Shown: positions 1-6,100 of the stretch, piece by piece
Layout: every line of letters begins with the position of its first letter
How positions within the stretch are numbered: the stretch's first letter is position 1
Source of the DNA: an uncultured Actinomycetes bacterium
Lineage (GTDB): Bacteria; Actinomycetota; Actinomycetes; S36-B12
Length of the DNA: 6,100 nt
Reading direction: 5' to 3'
Assembly (NCBI GenBank): GCA_903848435.1
Contig: CAINGG010000305.1
Location: 1 to 6,100, forward strand
Position numbers and translations under genes: made by a program
Notes under the pieces: model-generated
What the model was told of the DNA's origin: nothing
The model's database searches: none
The model's input: only the letters and a program-made list of their open reading frames with translations

Positions 1-1196
1 CTCCGGGAGACGGCACCACGTGGCCCTCAAACTTTGTGAGCGCATCCAAGATCGAAGTTCACGCGCAGTACTCGCCGTCCGCGGAGTCCTACGACATCGC
101 GCTGATCACGCTGTCGAAGCCGATCTCGGGAGTGACGACCGTGTCCATCCCGACGTCGACCCAGTGGGCATCACTGACGTCGGCTGGATCCAAGGTGAAG
201 TCCGCAGGCTGGGGCACGACATCGTCCGGTGGCAGCTCACCTGACGATTTCCTCGTAGCGGACCTCACGGTCATACCCGACTCGGTGTGCGGTAACTCGG
301 GAGCCACTTACAAAGTCGGGTCCTTGACCTACCACGGACTGGGTAGCGGCTTTATCGCCTCGCAGATGCTGTGCGCGGGCGGCGCGACGTCGTCGGGCAA
401 GCCCATCGACACCTGCCAGGGCGACTCCGGCGGCCCGCTCGTCTCGGGCACGACCCTCGTGGGCATCGTCAGTTGGGGCTACGGCTGCGCGGGCTATGAC
501 GAGGGCGAGCCCATCACCCTCACCCCCGGCGTCTATACGCGCCTGGGAACCTTCCTGCCCTGGCTGGCCGAACGCGGCATCAGTGCGAGCGATGCGAGCG
601 TCCCGGGAGCACCAACGGGCCTTCGGGCAACCGCCGTCGACACGACGACAGCAACGTTGACCTGGACGGCACCTGCCAGCGATGGTGGCTCGGCGATCAC
701 GAAATACCGCGTGGAGCAGACTGTCGACAGCGGCCCTTGGCAGAGCCTCGGGGATACGTCCAGCGCGGCGGCTAGCGTCGACATCGTCGACATGACGCCA
801 GGAGCGACGTACCAGTTCCGCGTCTCAGCTATCAACGCATCGGGCGTGGGAGCGGCATCGCAACCCAGTGCGCCGCTGACCATGCCGACATCTGTCCTCA
901 CCGCCCCGGGGCCGGTGGCCGGCTTCATCAAGGGTGCGTTCGTCAAGAAGGGGCGCAACTACCAGGTCGTCGTCGAGTGGGATCCGCCCGCCGACGACGG
1001 CGGTGCTGAGATCACCGGATACCTCTCGCGCGTGGGAGTGGGATCCAACTGGAGTTCGTGGGCCCCCCTCGATGAGCCGTCGACCTTCGTCACCGGGCTG
1101 CGCCCCGGCGTCAAGTACAAGTTGCAGGTGCAGGCGGTGAACTCCCAGGGGCCGGGCACCGTGGCCTCCTACAGCCTGAATCCGCCTCGCCGCTAG
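1..1196 (+). CDS. Secreted trypsin-like (S1 family) serine protease with two C-terminal fibronectin type III domains; 5' end outside window
   Basis: This is the 3' part of an extracellular endopeptidase, in frame from base 3 and open to the window edge, so the true start, the signal peptide and the catalytic His are upstream. The catalytic Asp is in YDIALITL (Asp codon 93-95) and the catalytic Ser in CQGDSGGPL (Ser codon 426-428). The residue six before the Ser is Asp (codon 408-410). In this family that Asp sits at the bottom of the S1 pocket and gives cleavage after Arg or Lys. Cysteines at 288, 372, 414 and 486 fit the conserved 168-182 and 191-220 disulfides. SWGYGC and PGVYTRL complete the domain. 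Fibronectin type III modules follow at about 600-885 and 903-1184, each with the usual Trp and the Tyr-x-Phe/Leu-x-Val-x-Ala-x-Asn strand. They probably bind surfaces or polymers. No membrane anchor or sorting signal follows; the protein ends in PPRR. The family call is firm; the natural substrate is unknown. Confidence 0.93.
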   Translation, partial: PGDGTTWPSNFVSASKIEVHAQYSPSAESYDIALITLSKPISGVTTVSIPTSTQWASLTSAGSKVKSAGWGTTSSGGSSPDDFLVADLTVIPDSVCGNSGATYKVGSLTYHGLGSGFIASQMLCAGGATSSGKPIDTCQGDSGGPLVSGTTLVGIVSWGYGCAGYDEGEPITLTPGVYTRLGTFLPWLAERGISASDASVPGAPTGLRATAVDTTTATLTWTAPASDGGSAITKYRVEQTVDSGPWQSLGDTSSAAASVDIVDMTPGATYQFRVSAINASGVGAASQPSAPLTMPTSVLTAPGPVAGFIKGAFVKKGRNYQVVVEWDPPADDGGAEITGYLSRVGVGSNWSSWAPLDEPSTFVTGLRPGVKYKLQVQAVNSQGPGTVASYSLNPPRR

Positions 1197-1242
1197 GGCC
1201 TGAATTCGGACATTCGCCGGGACTTCGCCCCCCGGGCACCGA

Positions 1243-1248
1243 TAGCCT
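1243..1248 (+). promoter_or_regulatory. Possible -10 element (TAGCCT) ahead of the Tat-protein gene
   Basis: In the 73-bp gap, TAGCCT matches the TAnnnT pattern of an actinobacterial -10 box. It would place a transcription start near 1255, about 15 bases before the start codon, just upstream of the ribosome binding site. No convincing -35 hexamer sits 16-18 bp upstream (GGACTT at 1220-1225 is a poor match). The gene could equally be read through from the protease gene. This is a weak call from one short motif. Confidence 0.25.
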
Positions 1249-1258
1249 CACCGGGTCT

Positions 1259-1267
1259 GAGGGAGGG
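1259..1267 (+). promoter_or_regulatory. Ribosome binding site for the Tat-signal protein
   Basis: The purine run GAGGGAGGG ends two bases before the ATG at 1270. Its upstream GAGGG (1259-1263) is six bases from that ATG, a normal spacing, while the GGAGG at 1262-1266 is only three bases away. An in-frame GTG at 1279 lies 12 bases from GGAGG and is the alternative start. Both starts keep the whole twin-arginine motif, so the choice does not change the function inferred. Confidence 0.7.
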
Positions 1268-1269
1268 TC

Positions 1270-1374
1270 ATGGGCGGGGTGTCCGACCGACTGCCGGCGA
1301 TCTCGCGCCGCGGGTTCCTTGGCGGCCTGGCAGCGGGCGCTGTCGTCATCGCCATCCCCGGCACTGCCAAGGCC
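1270..1374 (+). other. Twin-arginine (Tat) signal peptide
   Basis: Residues 1-35 show the three parts of a Tat signal. There is a short polar N-region, then SRRGFLGG matching the S/T-R-R-x-F-L consensus, then a moderately hydrophobic core rich in Ala and Gly (LAAGAVVIAI). A Pro-Gly turn leads to the signal peptidase I site TAKA, with cleavage expected before VVYPA. The cysteine needed for lipoprotein attachment is absent, so the mature protein should be released or held by other contacts. Confidence 0.88.
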
Positions 1375-4300
1375 GTGGTCTACCCCGCCGCGGGCGGTGC
1401 GCCGCAGGCGATCGTGCTGCGTCGTCGCGAAGACATGCTTCGCCTGGTGGTCGATGCCAAGTCCCTGACATTCGATAAGGCGCGTGGCGCCATCACTGTC
1501 GACAGCGCCCAGGGTCAGCTTCGGGTGAGCTTCGGCCCGCAGGCTGTTACCGAACGCGCGGAGCCATACGGTCGAAGCGGCACGGCATTGCCCGTGCCGG
1601 CCCGGCTGTCAGGCAACAGCCACGTCACCTTCGTCGTGGACGAACAGGTCCCCCTCACGCTCGCGGGGCTGCTGGCCTGGAGCCAGCGCCAGTCCGCCAT
1701 CCATCGGCTGGGTGCTGCAATGGACGGCGAGTCGGTCGTCGCCAGCAACTACGACAAGTCATTCGATGAGTGGGTCACCGTCGTCGAGATGCCGTGGTGG
1801 CTCGTGCTCTCACCGCACGCAAAGAGCTCCTGGACTGAGCAGCTCGCCGCAAAGACGCGAGGTGGCCGCACGGAGATCTTCCATGCACGACTGGCCACCA
1901 CCCTCGGCGGCGAGCAGGTTGAAGACCCAGCCCTGAGCACTGTCCGAGGCATCTGGATCCGCGACTCCCGGGCGGGCGCGCTCCTGGAAGACCCCAACCT
2001 GGTCATTGTGCGCGGCCAGGTCGGTCACCCCTGGGACATGATCCCCACCCCGCGTGATCGCGCCGACATCGTGCGACTCACCACCCGCACCGGCGATGAC
2101 CAGATAGGCGGCACCGCGCGCGCGGTCAAGGCTCGCGTCGCGCTATCGCCCCTGGGCGGCCATCTCGTCGCAGAGGGTGCCTGGAATGAGCCCGGCGTAT
2201 CCAGCATGGTGGCGTGGCAGCAACGCACCTGGCAGGGGCGCGACAGCTACGCGAAGGTCGTGCGGGCGGGCTTCCTCTATCCGTGGGGCTTCAAGGCCTC
2301 GTACGTCGAAGAGGGCATTCGCGTCTTCGTCGTCGGAAGCGGTGGGACCGCCAGCGACGTAGCCGCGTTCTGGCAGAAGCGCGTCAGCATCATCGTCACC
2401 GAGCCCGACATCAACATCGGCGGCGCGCCCAACGGCACCGACGCTGGTCGCCGCGGTGCGATCTTCACCAACGTGCGCTGCCGCACGCAGCAGACCCCGC
2501 CGCTGGCCGATCCCAGTCTCGGGAACGTCAGGGGTTGGCCAGGCGGACTGAAGGTCTTCACACCTGAGGTCGAGGTCAACGGTGACGACGAGCCCTTCCT
2601 CTTCGAGCTCGTCGGCATCGACCAGGACGGCGTCGAGGTGCCCTTCCAGCAGCCGCTGCTCTTTGCCGAGCGAGGAGTGGGCGACGCCGACCCCAACATC
2701 ACCGACGTCGACGCCCGCGGCAACCCCATTGGTGGACCTGCAGCGCTGCAGAACTACTACGACGGCCTGGCGAAGGGCTTCAAGGCGGCTGTGTTCAGCG
2801 GTGCGCCGGTCAGCTTTGCCCCGAGCACGGACGGCTCCGTCAGCGAGGTACGCCGGGCCCGACGTCGCGCACGCCTCGTCGCGCGCGCAGACGAAGGCTG
2901 GGGCGATGAGGATCTCGGCGTTGAGGGCGATGGCAAGAGTGTCTCGACGGTGCTCCCCGTCAACGACGTGGTGTTCAAGATCCGTAACACCGTGGACAAC
3001 GCCGCCGGAGAAGCGATCGCCCTCGTCTCTGGCACCGCGGAGGAACTCCTGGGCGCGGCACTGCCCAATAGTTTCCCGCTCCTCGACGAGGCCCGCGTGG
3101 AGATCGAAGACGCCGCACGCGTGGCTGGCGAAACCATCGAGTCGATTGTCAACTACCCCGTGGAATACCTCGAGAAGGCCTTCGACGAGCAAGTCAACAA
3201 GGCCCAGGTCTTCCTTAAGCAGGCCAGGGACGAAGTGGACGCGATGGTCATGGATGCCAAGCGAGCCGGCGGCGTGCTGCTCGGCGAACTCGGCATCGGC
3301 GGCCTGAGTCGCACCCTCGGCCCGATCTACGGGGATGCGCAGGCCGTGCGCGACATGCTCGAAGACGGGCGAATGACCCCGGGCGAAGCGCTCAAGGCCA
3401 TCGAATTGCTCGGGGGCGTCACCCTCGACCAGCTCATCCCCAACCCGTATCCGGCTGTCGACGACAACGGCAAGCCCTCAGAGCAGGCCCTCGTCCTGAC
3501 GAGCCGGATGCTCGATGTCGGCCTCGACACCGAGCGCGTCCAGGTGACCATGGGTATGACCTGGCGGCCGGGCACCTTGACGACCATCCCCCTCATCGAA
3601 GCCGATCAGGCCAGCCTGACTCTCAAGCTTGTCTCCGAGGTACCCACCCTCGGCGGCTCGGCAACCTGGTCGGTGCGTGGTGAGATCGCCGACTTCACCG
3701 TCATCCTCGTGCCGATCGAAGGCATGGAGTTCGTGCGCGTCGAGGTCAACAAGATCATCTTCACGGCCGGCAGCGGTGCCACGCCCGGAGTCGACGTTGA
3801 TGTGCGAGCCATCGACTTCGGTGGCCTGTTGCAACTGCTCAAGAAGCTGCAGGACTACCTGCCCTTCGGCGATGGCCTGGCCATCGATGTCGACACGCGG
3901 GGCATCAGCGCTGATCTCACCCTCGACGTGCCCGACATCGTCTTGGGCACCTTCACGCTCAGTGGTGTCGGCGTGAAGACGGGCCTGACGCTGCCCTTCG
4001 ACGATCAACCCGTCCGCTTCCGCTTCGGAATGTCCGGCCTCGACGACCCCTTCTCGATGACGGTCATGGGCCTGGGTGGCGGCGGTTGGCTCCTCGACGA
4101 CCTCGGCCTGGACGGCATCGAGCGACTCGATATCGCCGGCTTCTTCGAGGCCAAGGTGGCGGTGGACTTCGGTGTCGCAAGCGGCGGCGTTTCGATCAAG
4201 GCCGGGTTCCAGTTCAGCGTGGGTCCGCCCGAGCCCGATGCTCCGGACGCCTTGACTCTCACGGCCTTCGCCTCTGTCAACGGACACGTCGACGTGCTGG

Positions 4301-4593
4301 GCATCGCCTCCGCGTCGATGGACATCTACCTGGGTCTGTCCGTCATCATCCCGGCCTCCCTTCCCGGCGACGTCATGCTCCAGGGCCGGGCCGAGTGCAC
4401 CATGCGTGTCTCCGTCGCCTTCTTCTCCAAGAGCGTGACCTTCCCGGTCGAGCGCAAGTTCAAGGGCGCACGGCTCAACGCCCCGGGCCGTTCCGCAGTG
4501 CGGCCGCGGGCAGACGATGACGAGGCTGCCGTCGTGTTCCGCGATGCGTGGTCGCAGGCCGAGTGGAACCAGTTCTGCGGAGCGTTCGCATGA
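1270..4593 (+). CDS. Large Tat-exported protein of unknown function, beta-rich with a central helical segment
   Basis: I do not recognise a named function. The 1107-residue product opens with a Tat signal peptide (SRRGFLGG at residues 12-19, cleavage likely after Ala35), so it should leave the cytoplasm folded. Residues 40-510 are mostly short beta-type strands and include MPWWLVLSPH at 175-184 and an Asp-rich loop at about 472-482. Residues 528-539 hold seven arginines (528, 529, 531, 532, 533, 535, 539), followed by an acidic, probably flexible stretch. Residues about 570-720 are charged and helical, possibly coiled-coil at 605-665. Residues 750-1064 alternate polar and hydrophobic residues, with a Gly-rich turn (MGLGGGGW, 933-940) and related hairpins ending in FFSKSVTFPVERKF. 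An acidic linker and a short aromatic helix form the C-terminus. There is no second hydrophobic segment, lipobox or sorting signal. The stop overlaps the next gene by ATGA, so the two are probably partners. A structural, adhesive or hydrophobic-ligand-binding role is possible, but no catalytic motif is visible. Confidence 0.9.
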   Translation: MGGVSDRLPAISRRGFLGGLAAGAVVIAIPGTAKAVVYPAAGGAPQAIVLRRREDMLRLVVDAKSLTFDKARGAITVDSAQGQLRVSFGPQAVTERAEPYGRSGTALPVPARLSGNSHVTFVVDEQVPLTLAGLLAWSQRQSAIHRLGAAMDGESVVASNYDKSFDEWVTVVEMPWWLVLSPHAKSSWTEQLAAKTRGGRTEIFHARLATTLGGEQVEDPALSTVRGIWIRDSRAGALLEDPNLVIVRGQVGHPWDMIPTPRDRADIVRLTTRTGDDQIGGTARAVKARVALSPLGGHLVAEGAWNEPGVSSMVAWQQRTWQGRDSYAKVVRAGFLYPWGFKASYVEEGIRVFVVGSGGTASDVAAFWQKRVSIIVTEPDINIGGAPNGTDAGRRGAIFTNVRCRTQQTPPLADPSLGNVRGWPGGLKVFTPEVEVNGDDEPFLFELVGIDQDGVEVPFQQPLLFAERGVGDADPNITDVDARGNPIGGPAALQNYYDGLAKGFKAAVFSGAPVSFAPSTDGSVSEVRRARRRARLVARADEGWGDEDLGVEGDGKSVSTVLPVNDVVFKIRNTVDNAAGEAIALVSGTAEELLGAALPNSFPLLDEARVEIEDAARVAGETIESIVNYPVEYLEKAFDEQVNKAQVFLKQARDEVDAMVMDAKRAGGVLLGELGIGGLSRTLGPIYGDAQAVRDMLEDGRMTPGEALKAIELLGGVTLDQLIPNPYPAVDDNGKPSEQALVLTSRMLDVGLDTERVQVTMGMTWRPGTLTTIPLIEADQASLTLKLVSEVPTLGGSATWSVRGEIADFTVILVPIEGMEFVRVEVNKIIFTAGSGATPGVDVDVRAIDFGGLLQLLKKLQDYLPFGDGLAIDVDTRGISADLTLDVPDIVLGTFTLSGVGVKTGLTLPFDDQPVRFRFGMSGLDDPFSMTVMGLGGGGWLLDDLGLDGIERLDIAGFFEAKVAVDFGVASGGVSIKAGFQFSVGPPEPDAPDALTLTAFASVNGHVDVLGIASASMDIYLGLSVIIPASLPGDVMLQGRAECTMRVSVAFFSKSVTFPVERKFKGARLNAPGRSAVRPRADDDEAAVVFRDAWSQAEWNQFCGAFA
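2851..2886 (+). other. Arg-rich linker inside the Tat protein (residues 528-539)
   Basis: Twelve codons encode RRARRRARLVAR, seven of them arginine. The stretch lies between the N-terminal beta-rich half and an acidic, low-complexity stretch (residues 541-556) that leads into the helical middle. The position suggests an exposed inter-lobe linker. Such a segment could be a cleavage site for trypsin-like enzymes, or could bind polyanions such as teichoic acid or nucleic acid. The sequence shows only the composition and location; the role is inference. Confidence 0.6.
4141..4461 (+). repeat. Degenerate beta-hairpin repeats at the protein level (residues 958-1064)
   Basis: Two segments 43 residues apart align by eye: FGVASGGVSIKAGFQF (967-982) and LGIASASMDIYLGLSV (1010-1025). 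They share G-(V/I)-A-S, an Ile three residues before the second strand, and a Gly in that strand. Each is preceded by a Phe-led strand ending in V-D (FFEAKVAVD and FASVNGHVDV). A weaker third copy is AFFSKSVTFPV (1050-1060), and GTFTLSGVGVKTGLTL (893-908) upstream has a similar strand-turn-strand form. The DNA has diverged, so this is an old structural repeat and not a recent duplication. Confidence 0.5.
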
Positions 4594-4595
4594 TG
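4579..4595 (+). promoter_or_regulatory. Ribosome binding site and ATGA stop/start overlap
   Basis: GGAG at 4579-4582 lies seven bases before the ATG at 4590. That ATG shares four bases with the TGA stop (4591-4593) of the upstream gene. A second in-frame ATG follows at 4593, ten bases from GGAG. The first is preferred for spacing, and the proteins differ by one Met. An ATGA overlap usually means translational coupling, so the two proteins are probably made in linked amounts from one transcript. Confidence 0.8.
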
Positions 4596-6100
4596 CTCGA
4601 GACGGTCGTCTTCACGGCCCTGCCCACGTCGCGCAACGGCAAGGAATTGCGCTTCAGCGTCCTGCTCTCGCCGCAACTGGGCGGCCAGGAGGGGAGCCCG
4701 CGACAGACGACCGTCGCGAAGTATCCGGACTTCGATAAGGGCGCGTGGCCACGCATCGTCGCTGCTATGGAATGGCAGCTGGCCCTGCGCTGGACCGCTG
4801 ACGACCGAGATGAGCAGTTCTTCGATGCTCGCCGCGTCTCGCCTGATCCGGACCCTGCACTGTTTGCCCTGCTCTTCCCCTCTGACATGCCCGTCGACCC
4901 CTTCTCCTTCGATAACCCCGCCGATGCGCAGTTGCTGTCGTATCCGGCCGGCGTCGTCGCCGACGCGCTGGATCAGGTGCAGTTGACGCTCATGCGCGAG
5001 TCGGGTGAGTCGCGTCCCATCCAGGAATCCCTCGTCAGCACGAAGTCGGCTGCTGAGCGGGCCCCTCTCGACCCCTTCGCCATCACCCCGCAGCGACGGG
5101 TTGCATTGGATGCGGCCATCGACGCCCAACTCGTGCAATCCGGAGTGACGTCGGCGCCGAGTGGCGTCACCCCCGCGGACAGGCGAAGTGCGGTCCAGAT
5201 GCTGCGTCGCATGCTCGCCCCCATGGCCACCGAGGCTCAGATGGCCCAGGCGCTCGACTGGCCCAGCCTCGACTTCCACGCCGCGGTGTCCCTGCTGGGC
5301 GCGCATCCCAATCTGCTGCGCAAGCTCGGACTCCTGGTCGACCTTGTCGCCAACGTCGATGGTCTGCGCCGGGACTCCGGCGACGTTCGGGTCTACCCGG
5401 GCACGTCCTGGCCTCCGCCTTACGACCCCGACAAGACTGGTGTTGACATCACCACGGCGTTCCCTCGCATCGTCACGACCCTCGGACCCAAGTACTTCCG
5501 GCCCAAGCCGCGCACGAGGCAGCTCTCGGGCGCTGGATTTGTGTCGATGGACGGCGTGCGCGCGATCACCAGCAACGTCGAGAGCGAGGCGATCGCTCAC
5601 GAGTCACAGGCCGCTGGCCTGGTGCGCATGTTTGACGAGTCGCTGAAGTCCTTCGGTACGCCGGAGCGCACCGGCACTCCCGCGCGCCACTCAGGTGGCA
5701 TCGAGCTCGTGCGCACCGATCACGCCAAGAACCTCAAGGAGCAGTGGAAGCGTCTGACGGCGCTGCGGGAGCGCCTGGTGCTCAGTGAGGACGTCGACCT
5801 CCAGGCGGAGGACCTTCTCGCGGGTCACCGGGTCGATGTGCGACGCAAGGGCTCGGCTACCTGGCGAAGCCTGCACCGGCGCCACGGGGTGGTGACGCCG
5901 TACAAGGCCCGCGAAGCGCAAAAGCCCGTCGACCTCGGAGATGACGAGGGTTGGGTGGAGATCGCCGGCACCTCATCGCTCGATGACATGGTCGATGGCG
6001 TCAGCCGGCGTATGCGCATCCGCGAGTCGCTCGGGATGTGGACCGGCTGGAGCCTGTCGCTGCCCGAGCCGGGACGGCACCTCAAGCCCGACAACGAGCC
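4590..6100 (+). CDS. Uncharacterised large protein, partner of the Tat protein; 3' end outside window
   Basis: The frame is open from ATG 4590 to the window edge, giving at least 503 residues with no stop. It has no signal peptide or transmembrane segment; it begins MMLETVVFTALP and goes straight into strand-like sequence (ELRFSVLLSPQL, 19-30). Residues 50-80 include GAWPRIVAAMEWQLALRW. Residues 135-200 are polar and probably include a flexible linker. Residues 199-260 look helical, residues 261-310 are Pro-rich, and 376-405 is probably a long charged helix. Towards the end are AEDLLAGHRVDV (406-417), TWRSLHRRHG (424-433) and MWTGWSLSLPEPG (483-495). From memory, these last motifs resemble a family of long, functionally undescribed bacterial proteins with text such as RGYRxDVW, WxSLxxR and GWSLxxPRPG; I cannot verify this here. 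No catalytic motif is visible. The 4-base overlap with the upstream gene suggests that the two products act together. Base and codon use match the neighbours. Confidence 0.88.
   Translation, partial: MMLETVVFTALPTSRNGKELRFSVLLSPQLGGQEGSPRQTTVAKYPDFDKGAWPRIVAAMEWQLALRWTADDRDEQFFDARRVSPDPDPALFALLFPSDMPVDPFSFDNPADAQLLSYPAGVVADALDQVQLTLMRESGESRPIQESLVSTKSAAERAPLDPFAITPQRRVALDAAIDAQLVQSGVTSAPSGVTPADRRSAVQMLRRMLAPMATEAQMAQALDWPSLDFHAAVSLLGAHPNLLRKLGLLVDLVANVDGLRRDSGDVRVYPGTSWPPPYDPDKTGVDITTAFPRIVTTLGPKYFRPKPRTRQLSGAGFVSMDGVRAITSNVESEAIAHESQAAGLVRMFDESLKSFGTPERTGTPARHSGGIELVRTDHAKNLKEQWKRLTALRERLVLSEDVDLQAEDLLAGHRVDVRRKGSATWRSLHRRHGVVTPYKAREAQKPVDLGDDEGWVEIAGTSSLDDMVDGVSRRMRIRESLGMWTGWSLSLPEPGRHLKPDNE

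Noticed and set aside
36..38. GTG at 36 as the start of the protease gene
   Set aside because: The frame is open back to base 3 with protein-like sequence. A start here would leave the catalytic domain without its His and without a signal peptide, so the gene must begin upstream of the window.
1217..1235. Possible terminator hairpin after the protease gene (CCGGG ... CCCGG)
   Set aside because: The stem is only five base pairs with a nine-base loop, and no T-run follows. In GC-rich DNA such pairings arise by chance, so I do not call a terminator.
2143..3192. 349-codon open frame on the - strand inside the Tat-protein gene
   Set aside because: It is fully antisense to the Tat-protein gene, with biased Val/Asp/Ala/Arg composition and no motif. 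The + strand frame has a signal peptide, a ribosome binding site and coherent domain text.
2582..3307. 241-codon open frame on the + strand in another frame of the Tat-protein gene
   Set aside because: The product is almost entirely Ser, Arg, Thr, Pro and Ala, typical of a shifted frame in GC-rich coding DNA, and it overlaps a frame with clear protein features.
3478..4287. 269-codon open frame on the - strand
   Set aside because: Its composition (Glu, His, Asp, Gly-rich, with no hydrophobic core) is that of a shadow frame under the beta-rich half of the Tat protein.
4326..5600. 424-codon open frame on the - strand across the gene 2/gene 3 junction
   Set aside because: It lies wholly antisense to two well-supported genes. 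Its product is a low-complexity mix rich in Arg, Gly, Val and His with no domain, as expected from reverse-strand reading of high-GC coding DNA.

Overview
The window is high-GC DNA with strong G/C preference at third codon positions. It carries a secreted trypsin-family protease fused to fibronectin type III domains and a long protein with a twin-arginine (Tat) signal peptide. Together these point to an actinobacterium, but I cannot name a genus. All three genes lie on the + strand and nearly all of the sequence is coding. The only real gap is the 73 bp at 1197-1269. I saw no RNA gene, mobile element, CRISPR array or attachment site.

Layout. (1) Positions 1-1196 hold the 3' part of a chymotrypsin/trypsin-family (S1) serine protease. 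Its catalytic Asp and Ser, its specificity-pocket Asp and four disulfide-type cysteines are visible. Two fibronectin type III modules follow. The signal peptide and catalytic His must lie upstream of the window. (2) Positions 1197-1269 are a short gap with a possible -10 box and a purine-rich ribosome binding site. (3) Positions 1270-4593 encode a 1107-residue protein of no function known to me. It has a clear Tat signal peptide, a beta-rich N-terminal half, an Arg-rich linker, a helical middle and a beta-hairpin-rich C-terminal half. (4) From 4590 to the window end, an open frame of at least 503 codons starts in a 4-base ATGA overlap with gene 3's stop. It has no signal peptide and no known enzymatic motif. 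Parts of it resemble a large, uncharacterised bacterial family that I know only from memory.

How they may work together. The ATGA overlap makes the last two genes a translationally coupled pair, probably making partner proteins in matched amounts. One partner has a Tat signal and the other has none. Because Tat exports folded proteins, the pair could leave the cell as a complex; this is a hypothesis. The protease next door keeps the pocket Asp that selects cleavage after Arg or Lys, and the Tat protein has a seven-Arg stretch between two apparent lobes. Maturation by the neighbouring protease is therefore a testable idea, but not shown. The pair, with or without the protease, is the best candidate here for an undescribed system.
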